From assembly GCF_025567315.1 (NCBI RefSeq), contig NZ_JAOQJE010000004.1:124001-188000 (forward strand): a stretch of DNA of 64,000 bases. The letters run 5' to 3'. The notes under the pieces were generated by a model. It made no database searches and had not been told where the DNA came from. It worked only from the letters and a program-made list of their open reading frames with translations. The position numbers and the translations under genes were made by a program. Source of the stretch: Agathobaculum ammoniilyticum. Lineage in GTDB: Bacteria > Bacillota > Clostridia > Oscillospirales > Butyricicoccaceae. Positions 1 to 6,875 of the stretch are shown here, one piece after another (the first letter of the stretch is position 1; every line of letters starts with the position of its first letter).

Positions 1-1
1 G

Positions 2-466
2 CGGGCGCATCGGAAAACCGACCGGACCCTGCGAATACTCGAGCAGACCCTGTATGCCATGCTGGAAGGCCTGTCTGTCGCGGTGCTGGTGGAAGACAAC
101 ACCGGCCGGATTGCGCATATGGCCATGCAGGCGGTAAAGGGGCAGGCGCCGGATTGCCGGTTGCTGGCGCGTGCCGGTGGGACCGCGTTTGTCGCGCTGC
201 CGGAGCCGGATGCCTGCCGGACTGTGGTGGAGAAGCTGGCGGAATTGTCGCATGGCCGTGAAGATGTCCGGATTCGGATTGCCGGCTATATGGGCGCGTG
301 CCTGCCGGAAGTCCGTTTCGCGGGCCTGCTCAAGGGCGGCGCGGACGTGGAGCTGCTTTACACAGGCGGAGCTTGTCCGGAGCTGCGGTTCCGCACGCGG
401 CGGGAGCATATGACGGCGGATGCGGTATGGATGCGCCTGTACCCCTGCTGGCAGGCAGCGGCATAA
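2..466 (+). CDS. hypothetical protein, 5' end outside the window
   Basis: An open frame runs from the window edge to a TAA at 464-466. The first in-frame ATG is at 59, but no ribosome binding site precedes it and the frame stays open upstream, so the gene probably begins outside the window. The visible part (about 155 codons) is soluble-looking, with no membrane segment and four scattered cysteines. I do not recognise the family. An intrinsic terminator follows immediately, so this is the last gene of its transcript and is separate from the Fur-family gene downstream. Confidence 0.55.
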   Translation, partial: RAHRKTDRTLRILEQTLYAMLEGLSVAVLVEDNTGRIAHMAMQAVKGQAPDCRLLARAGGTAFVALPEPDACRTVVEKLAELSHGREDVRIRIAGYMGACLPEVRFAGLLKGGADVELLYTGGACPELRFRTRREHMTADAVWMRLYPCWQAAA

Positions 467-471
467 AAGAG

Positions 472-513
472 AAACCGTTTTTCCATGTACGACATGGGAA
501 AACGGTTTTTTTA
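472..513 (+). terminator. rho-independent terminator
   Basis: A 17-bp stem (AAACCGTTTTTCCATGT pairing with ACATGGGAAAACGGTTT, one G-T wobble) is followed by a T-rich tail. It closes the unknown first gene. Confidence 0.85.
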
Positions 514-531
514 TTTTATTTTCGGGAATAC

Positions 532-572
532 TTGACAAGAGTTGAAAAGAGGAGTAAAATATCAATTGATAT
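532..572 (+). promoter_or_regulatory. promoter and palindromic operator of the perR-like gene
   Basis: TTGACA (532-537) and TAAAAT (555-560) are separated by 17 bp. A perfect 14-bp palindrome, ATATCAATTGATAT (559-572), overlaps the -10 region. It is AT-rich like Fur/PerR boxes, and such regulators often repress their own gene, so autoregulation is a reasonable inference. The match to a specific PerR consensus is only approximate. Confidence 0.65.
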
Positions 573-601
573 AAGATATTAATTAGAAAGAGGGTGACAT
601 T

Positions 602-988
602 ATGCAGACCAGAAATACTGTACAGCGTCAGATTGTCCTGCAGGCGGTATTGCGCATGCACGACCATCCAACGGCGGATACTGTATATGCGGCGGTTGCG
701 GCGGAGCACCCGTCGATCAGCAAGGCCACAGTATACCGCAATTTGAACCAGCTGGCCAATCAGGGAGAGATCCGCCGTGTTCCTGTTCCAAACGGGGCGG
801 ACCGCTTTGATTTCAATACCGAGGAGCATTACCATGTCCGCTGCAGCGGCTGCGGCGCGGTGTTCGATGTGTATATGCCACATATCGATAACCTGATCGA
901 GCGCATCGACGATGCGTCTGGCGTTTCGGTGCAGCGGTACGATATTTTGTTCGAGGGTCTTTGCCCGAAATGCGGCGGCAAGGCGTAA
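602..988 (+). CDS. perR: Fur-family transcriptional regulator, PerR-like
   Basis: A 128-aa metal-dependent repressor of the Fur superfamily. Residues 1-80 form the winged-helix domain (KATVYRNLNQL recognition-helix region). The dimerisation part carries metal-ligand candidates in DRFDFNTEEHYHVRC and the structural zinc pairs CSGC and CPKC near the C-terminus. The start is ATG 602, seven bases after AAAGAGGG. The next gene encodes rubrerythrin, a peroxide-detoxifying protein commonly controlled by PerR in anaerobes, which favours PerR over Fur or Zur; sequence alone cannot exclude the others. A strong promoter with an overlapping palindrome lies upstream. Confidence 0.8.
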   Translation: MQTRNTVQRQIVLQAVLRMHDHPTADTVYAAVAAEHPSISKATVYRNLNQLANQGEIRRVPVPNGADRFDFNTEEHYHVRCSGCGAVFDVYMPHIDNLIERIDDASGVSVQRYDILFEGLCPKCGGKA

Positions 989-1062
989 CCGGTGTTATTT
1001 TGGCGGCGGAAGCGCCGTTCACAAATAAAAATCCTGTAAAAAACGAGAGGAGAAATGTTATT

Positions 1063-1602
1063 ATGGCAAACTTGAAGGGCAGCAAGACGGAAGCAAACCT
1101 CCAGACCGCTTTTGCGGGCGAGTCCATGGCGCGCAATAAATACACCTATTTTGCATCCAAGGCACGGAAGGACGGCTACGTCCAGATTGCGAAGATTTTT
1201 GAGGAAACCGCGAATAATGAGAAGGAGCATGCGAAGATCTGGTTTAAGCTGCTCAACGGCGGCATCGACGATACCGCGGCCAACCTGAAAGCGGCGGCCG
1301 AGGGTGAGAACTACGAGTGGACCGACATGTACGCGACCTTTGCCAAGGAAGCGCGCGAGGAAGGCTTCGACGATATTGCGTACCTGTTTGAAAAGGTCGG
1401 TGAGATCGAGAAGGAGCATGAGGCCCGTTACCTCAAGCTGCTCTCCAACGTGGAGAACAAGGTGGTATTCTCCCGCGACGGCGACTGCATCTGGCAGTGT
1501 TCGAACTGCGGCCACATCGTTGTTGGCAAGCAGGCGCCTGAGGTATGTCCGGTTTGCGCACATCCGCAGGCTTACTTTGAGATCAAGGCGGACAACTATT
1601 AA
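1063..1602 (+). CDS. rbr: rubrerythrin
   Basis: A 179-aa non-haem di-iron peroxidase that reduces hydrogen peroxide in the cytoplasm of anaerobes. Residues 1-135 are the ferritin-like four-helix domain with Glu/His iron ligands in AGESMARNKY, EETANNEKEHA and EIEKEHEARY. The C-terminus is a rubredoxin domain with paired CxxC motifs (QCSNCGH and VCPVCAH). The start is ATG 1063, preceded by GAGAGGAG; the open frame extends further upstream but only this start has a ribosome binding site and matches the family N-terminus. It lies 74 bp after the perR-like gene, probably co-transcribed and peroxide-inducible. Confidence 0.95.
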   Translation: MANLKGSKTEANLQTAFAGESMARNKYTYFASKARKDGYVQIAKIFEETANNEKEHAKIWFKLLNGGIDDTAANLKAAAEGENYEWTDMYATFAKEAREEGFDDIAYLFEKVGEIEKEHEARYLKLLSNVENKVVFSRDGDCIWQCSNCGHIVVGKQAPEVCPVCAHPQAYFEIKADNY

Positions 1603-1649
1603 GATATAAGATGCTGCGCATCCGTTCCGAAAGCGCAGGCTGAAATAAG

Positions 1650-1686
1650 AAACACCGCGGAATTTTGATTCCGCGGTGTTTTTTCA
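1650..1686. terminator. bidirectional terminator between rbr and cysK
   Basis: AACACCGCGGAAT pairs with ATTCCGCGGTGTT across a short loop, with A-run and T-run flanks. It serves the convergent rbr and cysK genes. Confidence 0.85.
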
Positions 1687-2616
1687 GTTTTCGGCGAACA
1701 ACGGGGTGGAGAAATACCGCTCCGCGGTATCCGGCAGGACGGTAACGACCGTTTTGCCAGTACCGAGCTTTTTGGCAAGCTGGATGGCGGCCGCGACGTT
1801 TGTACCGCTCGAAATGCCGCACATCAGCCCCTCGAGCCGCGCAAGGTCCTTGGCGGTGCGGAGCGCCTCCTCGTCCGTAACGATGTAGAGGTGGTCGTAG
1901 ATTTTGGTGTTCAGGTTTCTGGGGATGATGCCGTCGCCAATACCCATTTGCAGGTGGGTGCCGATCGAACCGCCCGACAGGATGGCGGCGTTCTCCGGCT
2001 CGACCGCCCAGATTTCCAACTGAGGGTTCTGCGCCTTGAGCACCTCGCCGATGCCGCTGATCGTGCCGCCTGTGCCGAAGCCGGAGCAGAACCCATCGAT
2101 CGGGGCGCCGACCTGTTCCAGGATCTCGGTTGCGGTATGATGCCGGTGGACCGCAGGATTAGCGGGGTTGTCAAATTGGCCAGGAACAAAGACCTTTGGG
2201 TCATTTTTTGCCATTTCGTTCGCAATTCGCTGGCATTCCGCAATACAGTCGCCGATATTGCCCGCGTCATGTACCAGAATGACTTCAGCGCCATAGTGCT
2301 GCACCAGCTTGCGGCGCTCCTCTGAAACGGAGTCCGGCATGATGATTTTGACCGCGTAGCCCTTGACCGCGCCGCACAGCGCCAGGCCGATGCCCTGGTT
2401 GCCGCTGGTCGGCTCGACGATGACCGTATCCGGCTGGAGCAGCCCGCGGCGCTCGGCATCCTCCACCATATTGAGCGCGGTCCGCGTTTTGATCGAGCCG
2501 CCGACATTAAGCCCCTCGAATTTGACGAACACCTCCGCGCAGCCCGCCGGAACCATACGGTTCAGGCGAACCATGGGCGTATGGCCGACTGCCTCGAGGA
2601 TGTTACTGTATACCAT
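1684..2616 (-). CDS. cysK: cysteine synthase A (O-acetylserine sulfhydrylase)
   Basis: A 310-aa PLP enzyme making L-cysteine from O-acetylserine and sulfide. The PLP lysine lies in NVGGSIKTRTA (about residues 38-48), a variant of the canonical NPGGSVKDR. The substrate loop PTSGNQG and the phosphate-binding GFGTGGT are intact, as is the C-terminal GISSGTN. The NVGGSIKTR form is, from memory, common in clostridial CysK, so I read it as a lineage variant. The start is ATG 2616 with a purine-rich leader. A TATAAT box lies at 2656-2651 on the minus strand and a 9-bp inverted repeat is just upstream. Confidence 0.92.
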   Translation of the reverse strand: MVYSNILEAVGHTPMVRLNRMVPAGCAEVFVKFEGLNVGGSIKTRTALNMVEDAERRGLLQPDTVIVEPTSGNQGIGLALCGAVKGYAVKIIMPDSVSEERRKLVQHYGAEVILVHDAGNIGDCIAECQRIANEMAKNDPKVFVPGQFDNPANPAVHRHHTATEILEQVGAPIDGFCSGFGTGGTISGIGEVLKAQNPQLEIWAVEPENAAILSGGSIGTHLQMGIGDGIIPRNLNTKIYDHLYIVTDEEALRTAKDLARLEGLMCGISSGTNVAAAIQLAKKLGTGKTVVTVLPDTAERYFSTPLFAEN

Positions 2617-2681
2617 TGAAAAATCTTCCTCTCAAACGTGTCTACCCCACATTATAGCACAACCTTTTGCATAAGCATAGA

Positions 2682-2709
2682 ACAGATTGACCAAATTGTG
2701 TCAATCTGT
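2682..2709. promoter_or_regulatory. inverted repeat upstream of cysK
   Basis: ACAGATTGA and TCAATCTGT are perfect 9-bp arms separated by 10 bp. It lies just upstream of the expected -35 region of cysK (-10 at 2656-2651, minus strand) and upstream of the divergent amidase gene. A regulator-binding site is the simplest reading. On the plus strand it is followed within 5 nt by a T-run, so a leader terminator is the alternative. Confidence 0.5.
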
Positions 2710-2751
2710 ACGGCTTTTTTTAGAGTTTATGCAGGGAGGAGGTGAAATGTG

Positions 2752-3471
2752 ATGGAGATACATTTTAAGCAGGCGAACGGCGGCAACTATCTGCCCGCGT
2801 CGCGCGGCAAGGGGGATATTCAATATCTGGTGATCCATTTTACGGCCAACGACGGGGATACCGCGCAAAACAACGCCGATTATTTCGCGCGGGAGGATAT
2901 CTCGACCTCGGCCCACTATTTTGTGGACGAAAACGAGGTCTGGCAGAGCGTTGCCGACCATGATATTGCCTGGCACTGTGGCACGAAAGGGACCTATTAC
3001 CATCCCTACTGCCGCAATGCCAACAGCATCGGCATTGAGATGTGCAGCCGGCTGCAGGATGGGAAGTACTACTTCCGGCAAGGCACAATCGAAAACGCGG
3101 AGGCGCTGGCGCGCATGCTGATGGAGAAATACGGCATCGGGGCCGATCATGTGGTGCGCCATTACGATGTGACGCACAAGACCTGCCCCGCGCCGTATGT
3201 AGAGAGCGCGGCGGCATGGAACGCATTCAAAACCGGATTGACAGGGGAGATGGATGATATGACGGCAGACGAGGTAAAGCGGCTGATCGAGCAGAGCAGG
3301 ACGGTTTACGGGACAGTGGACGCGGTGCCTGACTGGGGGCGCGCGACGGTGGAAAAGCTGGTGCGCAACGGCTGGCTCAAGGGCGAGGGGGACGGCAAGG
3401 GCCTGAACCTGTCCGAGGACCTGCTGCGCACGCTGGTTATAAATGACCGAGCGGGCATTTATGGGGAATGA
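2752..3471 (+). CDS. N-acetylmuramoyl-L-alanine amidase (Amidase_2/PGRP fold)
   Basis: A 239-aa zinc amidase predicted to cut the N-acetylmuramoyl-L-alanine bond of peptidoglycan. Zinc-ligand motifs of the family are visible: VIHFTAN (about residue 27), VRHYDVTHK and KTCPAP, with SAHYFVDENEVWQSV and NSIGIEMC between. Residues 170-239 form a small C-terminal region with WGRATVEKLVRNGWLKG that resembles a binding or SLH-like module. No signal peptide is visible, as in phage-type endolysins, but no phage genes flank it. ATG 2752 has GGGAGGAGG 9 bp upstream; an in-frame GTG at 2749 is the alternative start. Confidence 0.85.
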   Translation: MEIHFKQANGGNYLPASRGKGDIQYLVIHFTANDGDTAQNNADYFAREDISTSAHYFVDENEVWQSVADHDIAWHCGTKGTYYHPYCRNANSIGIEMCSRLQDGKYYFRQGTIENAEALARMLMEKYGIGADHVVRHYDVTHKTCPAPYVESAAAWNAFKTGLTGEMDDMTADEVKRLIEQSRTVYGTVDAVPDWGRATVEKLVRNGWLKGEGDGKGLNLSEDLLRTLVINDRAGIYGE

Positions 3472-3476
3472 AGTAG

Positions 3477-3515
3477 AAAAAACGGCGGAAATGCAGGATT
3501 TCCGCCGTTTTTTTT
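3477..3515. terminator. terminator after the amidase
   Basis: AAAAAACGGCGGAAA pairs with TTTCCGCCGTTTTTT around a 7-nt loop. It also sits at the end of the convergent small gene at 3769-3515. Confidence 0.88.
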
Positions 3516-3769
3516 CAGGTTGGGGTGTGCATAGCCTGTTGCCGCACCGCCTGCTGATGCACGCTCCACCAGCACAGCCCGCAGAGGAACGCGGCGCGCA
3601 TTGCCTCGCCGACATAGTCGTTGGCGAGCGTTTCCAGCTCGAAAGCGGCCGGCTGCTGGTCGAGCAGTTTGTAGAACGCGCTGGACTCGGCTTCAATCTC
3701 GTTTTGGAGACGTTTGTAAAGCGGAGATTCCAGCCAAAGCTCATACTGCCCATGTAGATAATTGTACAT
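3515..3769 (-). CDS. small hypothetical protein (84 aa)
   Basis: An 84-aa acidic helical protein with no signal peptide and no clear membrane segment (a short hydrophobic stretch AAFLCGLCWW sits near residue 60). The layout is reminiscent of the small DUF6809-type proteins of gut Clostridia, but I cannot confirm this. ATG 3769 is preceded by GGTGAGGTG. A good minus-strand promoter (TTGCCA at 3819-3814, 17 bp, TACAAT at 3796-3791) overlaps a palindromic operator, and a small Cro/C1-type regulator is divergently encoded. The pair is probably one regulatory unit. Confidence 0.6.
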   Translation of the reverse strand: MYNYLHGQYELWLESPLYKRLQNEIEAESSAFYKLLDQQPAAFELETLANDYVGEAMRAAFLCGLCWWSVHQQAVRQQAMHTPT

Positions 3770-3790
3770 TTGTTATTCACCTCACCTTGT

Positions 3791-3812
3791 ATTGTACTAA
3801 AGATAGTACAAT
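3791..3812. promoter_or_regulatory. palindromic operator between divergent genes
   Basis: ATTGTACTA-AAGA-TAGTACAAT has perfect 9-bp arms. It covers the -10 box and part of the spacer of the minus-strand promoter. A further half-site, TGTACTA, lies at 3829-3835, closer to the divergent regulator gene. This is the expected place for the product of the neighbouring HTH gene to bind. Confidence 0.65.
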
Positions 3813-3850
3813 ATGGCAATGGCAAATATGTACTAAAAAATGAACATATA

Positions 3851-3879
3851 TTGTGCAATTTTATGTGTGGTGCTATAAT
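3851..3879 (+). promoter_or_regulatory. promoter of the small HTH regulator
   Basis: TTGTGC (3851-3856) and TATAAT (3874-3879) have 17-bp spacing. Transcription would begin close to 3886, giving a very short leader before the ribosome binding site AAGGTGGTGAG. Confidence 0.65.
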
Positions 3880-3900
3880 GATAAAAAAGGTGGTGAGTGT

Positions 3901-4119
3901 TTGCCAATTTGTTATAATAAGCTGTTCGCTACGATCAAGCAGCGGGGAAAAACAGAATATTACCTCCGAAAAAATGGTATTAGTCCGTCTATCTTGAGCA
4001 AATTGAAGAATGGGACAGGCGGTATCGATGCGCGAACAATAGAAAAGCTCTGTAAGTTGCTGGATTGTCAACCAGGAGATTTGATGGAATATAAAGAAAG
4101 CCCTCAGTCATCCGACTGA
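3901..4119 (+). CDS. small Cro/C1-type HTH regulator
   Basis: A 72-aa single-domain regulator of the YozG-like type. The pattern YNKLFATIKQRG, LRKNGISPSILSKLKNG and TIEKLCKLLDCQPGDLMEY is typical of the short HTH proteins that start MPISYNKLW. I chose TTG 3901 because it follows AAGGTGGTGAG and matches the family N-terminus. An in-frame ATG at 3853 lies upstream of the predicted transcription start and is unlikely. It is divergent from an 84-aa protein, with a palindrome between them. Its stop codon is inside the 3' arm of its own terminator. Confidence 0.8.
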   Translation: MPICYNKLFATIKQRGKTEYYLRKNGISPSILSKLKNGTGGIDARTIEKLCKLLDCQPGDLMEYKESPQSSD

Positions 4120-4128
4120 GGGCTTTTT
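4097..4128 (+). terminator. terminator of the HTH gene
   Basis: AAAGCCCTCAGTC pairs with GACTGAGGGCTTT across ATCC, then a T-run. The stop codon TGA (4117-4119) is part of the stem. Confidence 0.9.
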
Positions 4129-4161
4129 GTCAGCGGCTTCCGGTGCCGCGGGCTTATGTAA

Positions 4162-5253
4162 TCAGTCCAGATAGGTGATTTTTTCAACCCCCTTGATGCC
4201 CAGCCCCGGCTCGTCGGAAACCGTGATGTCCTTTTCATGGAACACCGCGCCGCCGAGGATGGGATCCTCGGTGCAAAGCACCGGACCGTCCAGGTCGATT
4301 TTGGTGATCACCTGCCTGGCACAGGCCAGATGGATGGCCGCGTTGACGCTGACCTTGGCCTCCAGCATACAGCCGAGCATGCACTCCACGCCGTATACCT
4401 CGGCCGCGGACGCGATCTTGAGCGCGTTGTACAGGCCGCCGGCTTTCATCAGTTTGATGTTGACCAGGTCGGCCGCGCGCATCTGCATGATGGTCAGCGC
4501 GTCGGCCGGCCCCTGCACGCTTTCGTCCGCCATGACCGGAATGGAAACGTTGTCGGTCACATACTTCAGGCCGGTCAGGTCGTGCTGCGCGACCGGCTGT
4601 TCGACAAATTCAATATCCAGACCGGCGTCCTCCATCTGGCCGAGGATGCGCACGGCCTCCTTGGGCTTCCAGCCCTGGTTGGCGTCGATGCGGAGCTTGA
4701 TGCCTTGGCCGACCTCGGCGCGGATGGCCTGCAAGCGGCGCAGGTCGAGCGGCGCGTCCTTGCCGACCTTGCACTTGAGGCAGTCGTACCCGCGGTCAAC
4801 GGCGTTGCGCGCGTCGCGCGCCATTTCCTCCGGATCGTTGACGCTGATGGTGATATCGGTCACGATTTGGCTGCGGCTGCCGCCGAGCATCTTGTATACT
4901 GGTATGTGGTAAAGCTGGCCGTACAGGTCCCAGAGCGCCATATCGACCGCGGCCTTGGCGCTTGTGTTTTTCAGGATGCAGCCCTGCAGGGCGAGCATCA
5001 GGTTTTCAAAATCGTCCACCTCGCGGCCGAGCAGGGTGGGGGCGATATGGTCGCGGACCGCGCCGATGATCGCGCCTGCGGTATCGCCCGTGACCGCGCC
5101 GGTCGGGGGCGCCTCACCGTAACCGACCGCACCGGTGTCCGTGTGTATCTCAACGATCACGTCCTCGACGGAGGAGACCGAGCGCACCGCAGTCTTGAAC
5201 GGCACGCGCAGCGGGACGGAAATGCGCCCCAGGCGGATATTGGTAATCTTCAT
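4162..5253 (-). CDS. dipeptide epimerase (L-Ala-D/L-Glu epimerase type)
   Basis: A 363-aa enolase-superfamily enzyme expected to epimerise L-Ala-D-Glu or related dipeptides from peptidoglycan turnover. The barrel motifs are present: KCKVG (lysine acid/base), RIDANQGW, EFVEQP and ADESVQ (the three metal carboxylates), NIKLMKAGG (second lysine). The IDLDGP loop carries the DxD that binds the dipeptide amino group in this subgroup. It lies 40 bp downstream of a dipeptidase gene on the same strand, so the two probably act in sequence on muropeptide-derived dipeptides. Exact substrate specificity is inferred. Confidence 0.88.
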   Translation of the reverse strand: MKITNIRLGRISVPLRVPFKTAVRSVSSVEDVIVEIHTDTGAVGYGEAPPTGAVTGDTAGAIIGAVRDHIAPTLLGREVDDFENLMLALQGCILKNTSAKAAVDMALWDLYGQLYHIPVYKMLGGSRSQIVTDITISVNDPEEMARDARNAVDRGYDCLKCKVGKDAPLDLRRLQAIRAEVGQGIKLRIDANQGWKPKEAVRILGQMEDAGLDIEFVEQPVAQHDLTGLKYVTDNVSIPVMADESVQGPADALTIMQMRAADLVNIKLMKAGGLYNALKIASAAEVYGVECMLGCMLEAKVSVNAAIHLACARQVITKIDLDGPVLCTEDPILGGAVFHEKDITVSDEPGLGIKGVEKITYLD

Positions 5254-5293
5254 ACTGGTTCAGCTCCTTTTGACATAGTCGTGTGTGGGCGGG

Positions 5294-6658
5294 TCAGCGG
5301 GCTAGCTCGTACATTGCCGCCGCGATGATCTCCGCGTTCTGGATGAGGCGCTCGACCTCCATATATTCATCCGGCTTGTGCTCGCGTATCTCGTCGCCGG
5401 GGAAGATCGGGCCGAACGCGACCAGATTGGGGATGGATTTGGCGTAGGTGCCGCCGCCGATGGATTTCAGGACCGCCTTTTCACCGGTCTGCTCCTCGTA
5501 CACCTGGGACAGCTTGCGGATCAGCTCGCTTTCCGGCGGCATATAGATCGCGGCCTTGTGCTTCATTTTTGTCTCGTGGAAGCCGCCGAGCGCGAAGGCG
5601 CGCTCCATGCGGGGATGCGCGCCGTCATAGGTTTTGGTGACCGGATAACGCACGGAAAGCGTGAGCGACAGCGTTTCCTCCGCAAAGGCCGCCACGCCGA
5701 GGTTGACTGTCAAGTCGCCCGAAAGGTCGTCGCGCATGGCAAGGCCGAGGGATTCGCCGTGCGTTTCCATGCCGATACGTCCGGCCAGGAACGCCATGCA
5801 GTCGGCCAGCTCGCCCTCGAGTGGGAGCTGGGTAAGCGCTAGCGCAAGGCGGCCGATGGCGTTCTCGCCCTGCTCGGGCGTGGAGCCGTGTACGGATACG
5901 CCCTGCGCCTCTACGCGGATGCCGCCCTCGATCGGCGTCACCGTGACCTTGCTGGCCTGGATGCGCGCTGCCGCGTCGGCCGGACAGGCCAGCTCGGCCA
6001 TCGCATAGGCAGGGGAGACGTTGGCGGCTGTGCCGCCCTCGAACCGGAGCAGGCGGCAGGGGCCGGTCTGCTCCAGCCTGCGGGAGTAGACGCAGTTCAT
6101 GATTCCCTTTTCCCCGTTGATGATCGGGTACTCGCCGTCCGGTGTGAAGCCCATGACCGGCGTTTCGCCGCCATGTGCCAGATACCACGCCATATCGTCG
6201 CAGCCGGTCTCCTCGTTCGTGCCGAACAGAATGCGGATGCGGCGGGAGGGGATGAAGCCCGCGTCCTTGAGCGCTGCCAGTGCGTACAGCGCGGCCACGG
6301 TCGGCCCCTTGTCGTCCATCGTGCCGCGGCCGTAGATGCGCCCGTCTTTGACCTCGCCGGAGAACGGCGCGGCGGCGTTCCATCCGTCGCCGGCAGGCAC
6401 AACGTCCAAATGGCCGAGCACGGCGATCATTTCCTCGCCCTTGCCGTATTCGCACCAGCCGACGCGGTCGTCCATATTCACGGTGGGGAAGCCCAGGCGC
6501 TCGCACAGCGCGAGCGTTTCGTGCAGGCAGCGCGCGACCTCTCGGCCGTAGGGTGCGCCCGCCTCGGGCGTTCCCTCGACGCTGGGGATGCGGATGAGGG
6601 CGGCCAGGCTTTGCAGCAGCTCGTCCGCATGCGCGCGGATATAGGGCTTAAAGTCCAT
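5294..6658 (-). CDS. pepV: M20 family dipeptidase (PepV-like)
   Basis: A 454-aa zinc dipeptidase releasing amino acids from dipeptides in the cytoplasm. GHLDVVPAGDGW, YGRGTMDDKGP and GTNEETGCDD carry the metal ligands and catalytic Asp/Glu of family M20A. The lid domain is in the middle, and the C-terminal EHKPDEYM supplies the last histidine region. Length matches lactobacillal PepV. It is the first gene of a two-gene unit with the dipeptide epimerase, consistent with use of L-Ala-L-Glu after epimerisation. The start ATG 6658 has a purine-rich leader. Confidence 0.9.
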   Translation of the reverse strand: MDFKPYIRAHADELLQSLAALIRIPSVEGTPEAGAPYGREVARCLHETLALCERLGFPTVNMDDRVGWCEYGKGEEMIAVLGHLDVVPAGDGWNAAAPFSGEVKDGRIYGRGTMDDKGPTVAALYALAALKDAGFIPSRRIRILFGTNEETGCDDMAWYLAHGGETPVMGFTPDGEYPIINGEKGIMNCVYSRRLEQTGPCRLLRFEGGTAANVSPAYAMAELACPADAAARIQASKVTVTPIEGGIRVEAQGVSVHGSTPEQGENAIGRLALALTQLPLEGELADCMAFLAGRIGMETHGESLGLAMRDDLSGDLTVNLGVAAFAEETLSLTLSVRYPVTKTYDGAHPRMERAFALGGFHETKMKHKAAIYMPPESELIRKLSQVYEEQTGEKAVLKSIGGGTYAKSIPNLVAFGPIFPGDEIREHKPDEYMEVERLIQNAEIIAAAMYELAR

Positions 6659-6768
6659 ATTTATATTCCTCCTTTGGTTATTAACGGCTTATTAACGGTT
6701 CTATATCATATTGTACAGGATAAAACGGGAATTTGCAAACCCATCTGTGCAGTTTGCTTGTAATTATC

Positions 6769-6797
6769 TTGCAAAAAGCCGCGGGATACGGTATACT
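6769..6797 (+). promoter_or_regulatory. promoter of the DUF819 gene
   Basis: TTGCAA (6769-6774) and TATACT (6792-6797) with 17-bp spacing, upstream of the gene at 6876 and divergent from the dipeptidase. Confidence 0.7.
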
Positions 6798-6875
6798 ATT
6801 ACTGTCATCTGTCAAGGCGTGCGGAGCCGGCGCAGGTGGGAAAAGAGAATGAAAAAGAAATGAGGGAGGAAACCT

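Noticed and set aside
2682..2724. Inverted repeat plus T-run as a rho-independent terminator on the plus strand
   Set aside because: No gene on the plus strand reads into it, the loop is 10 nt and five bases separate stem and T-run; an operator is more likely.
2752..3471. Amidase as part of a prophage
   Set aside because: No holin, tail or integrase genes flank it; neighbours are housekeeping genes.
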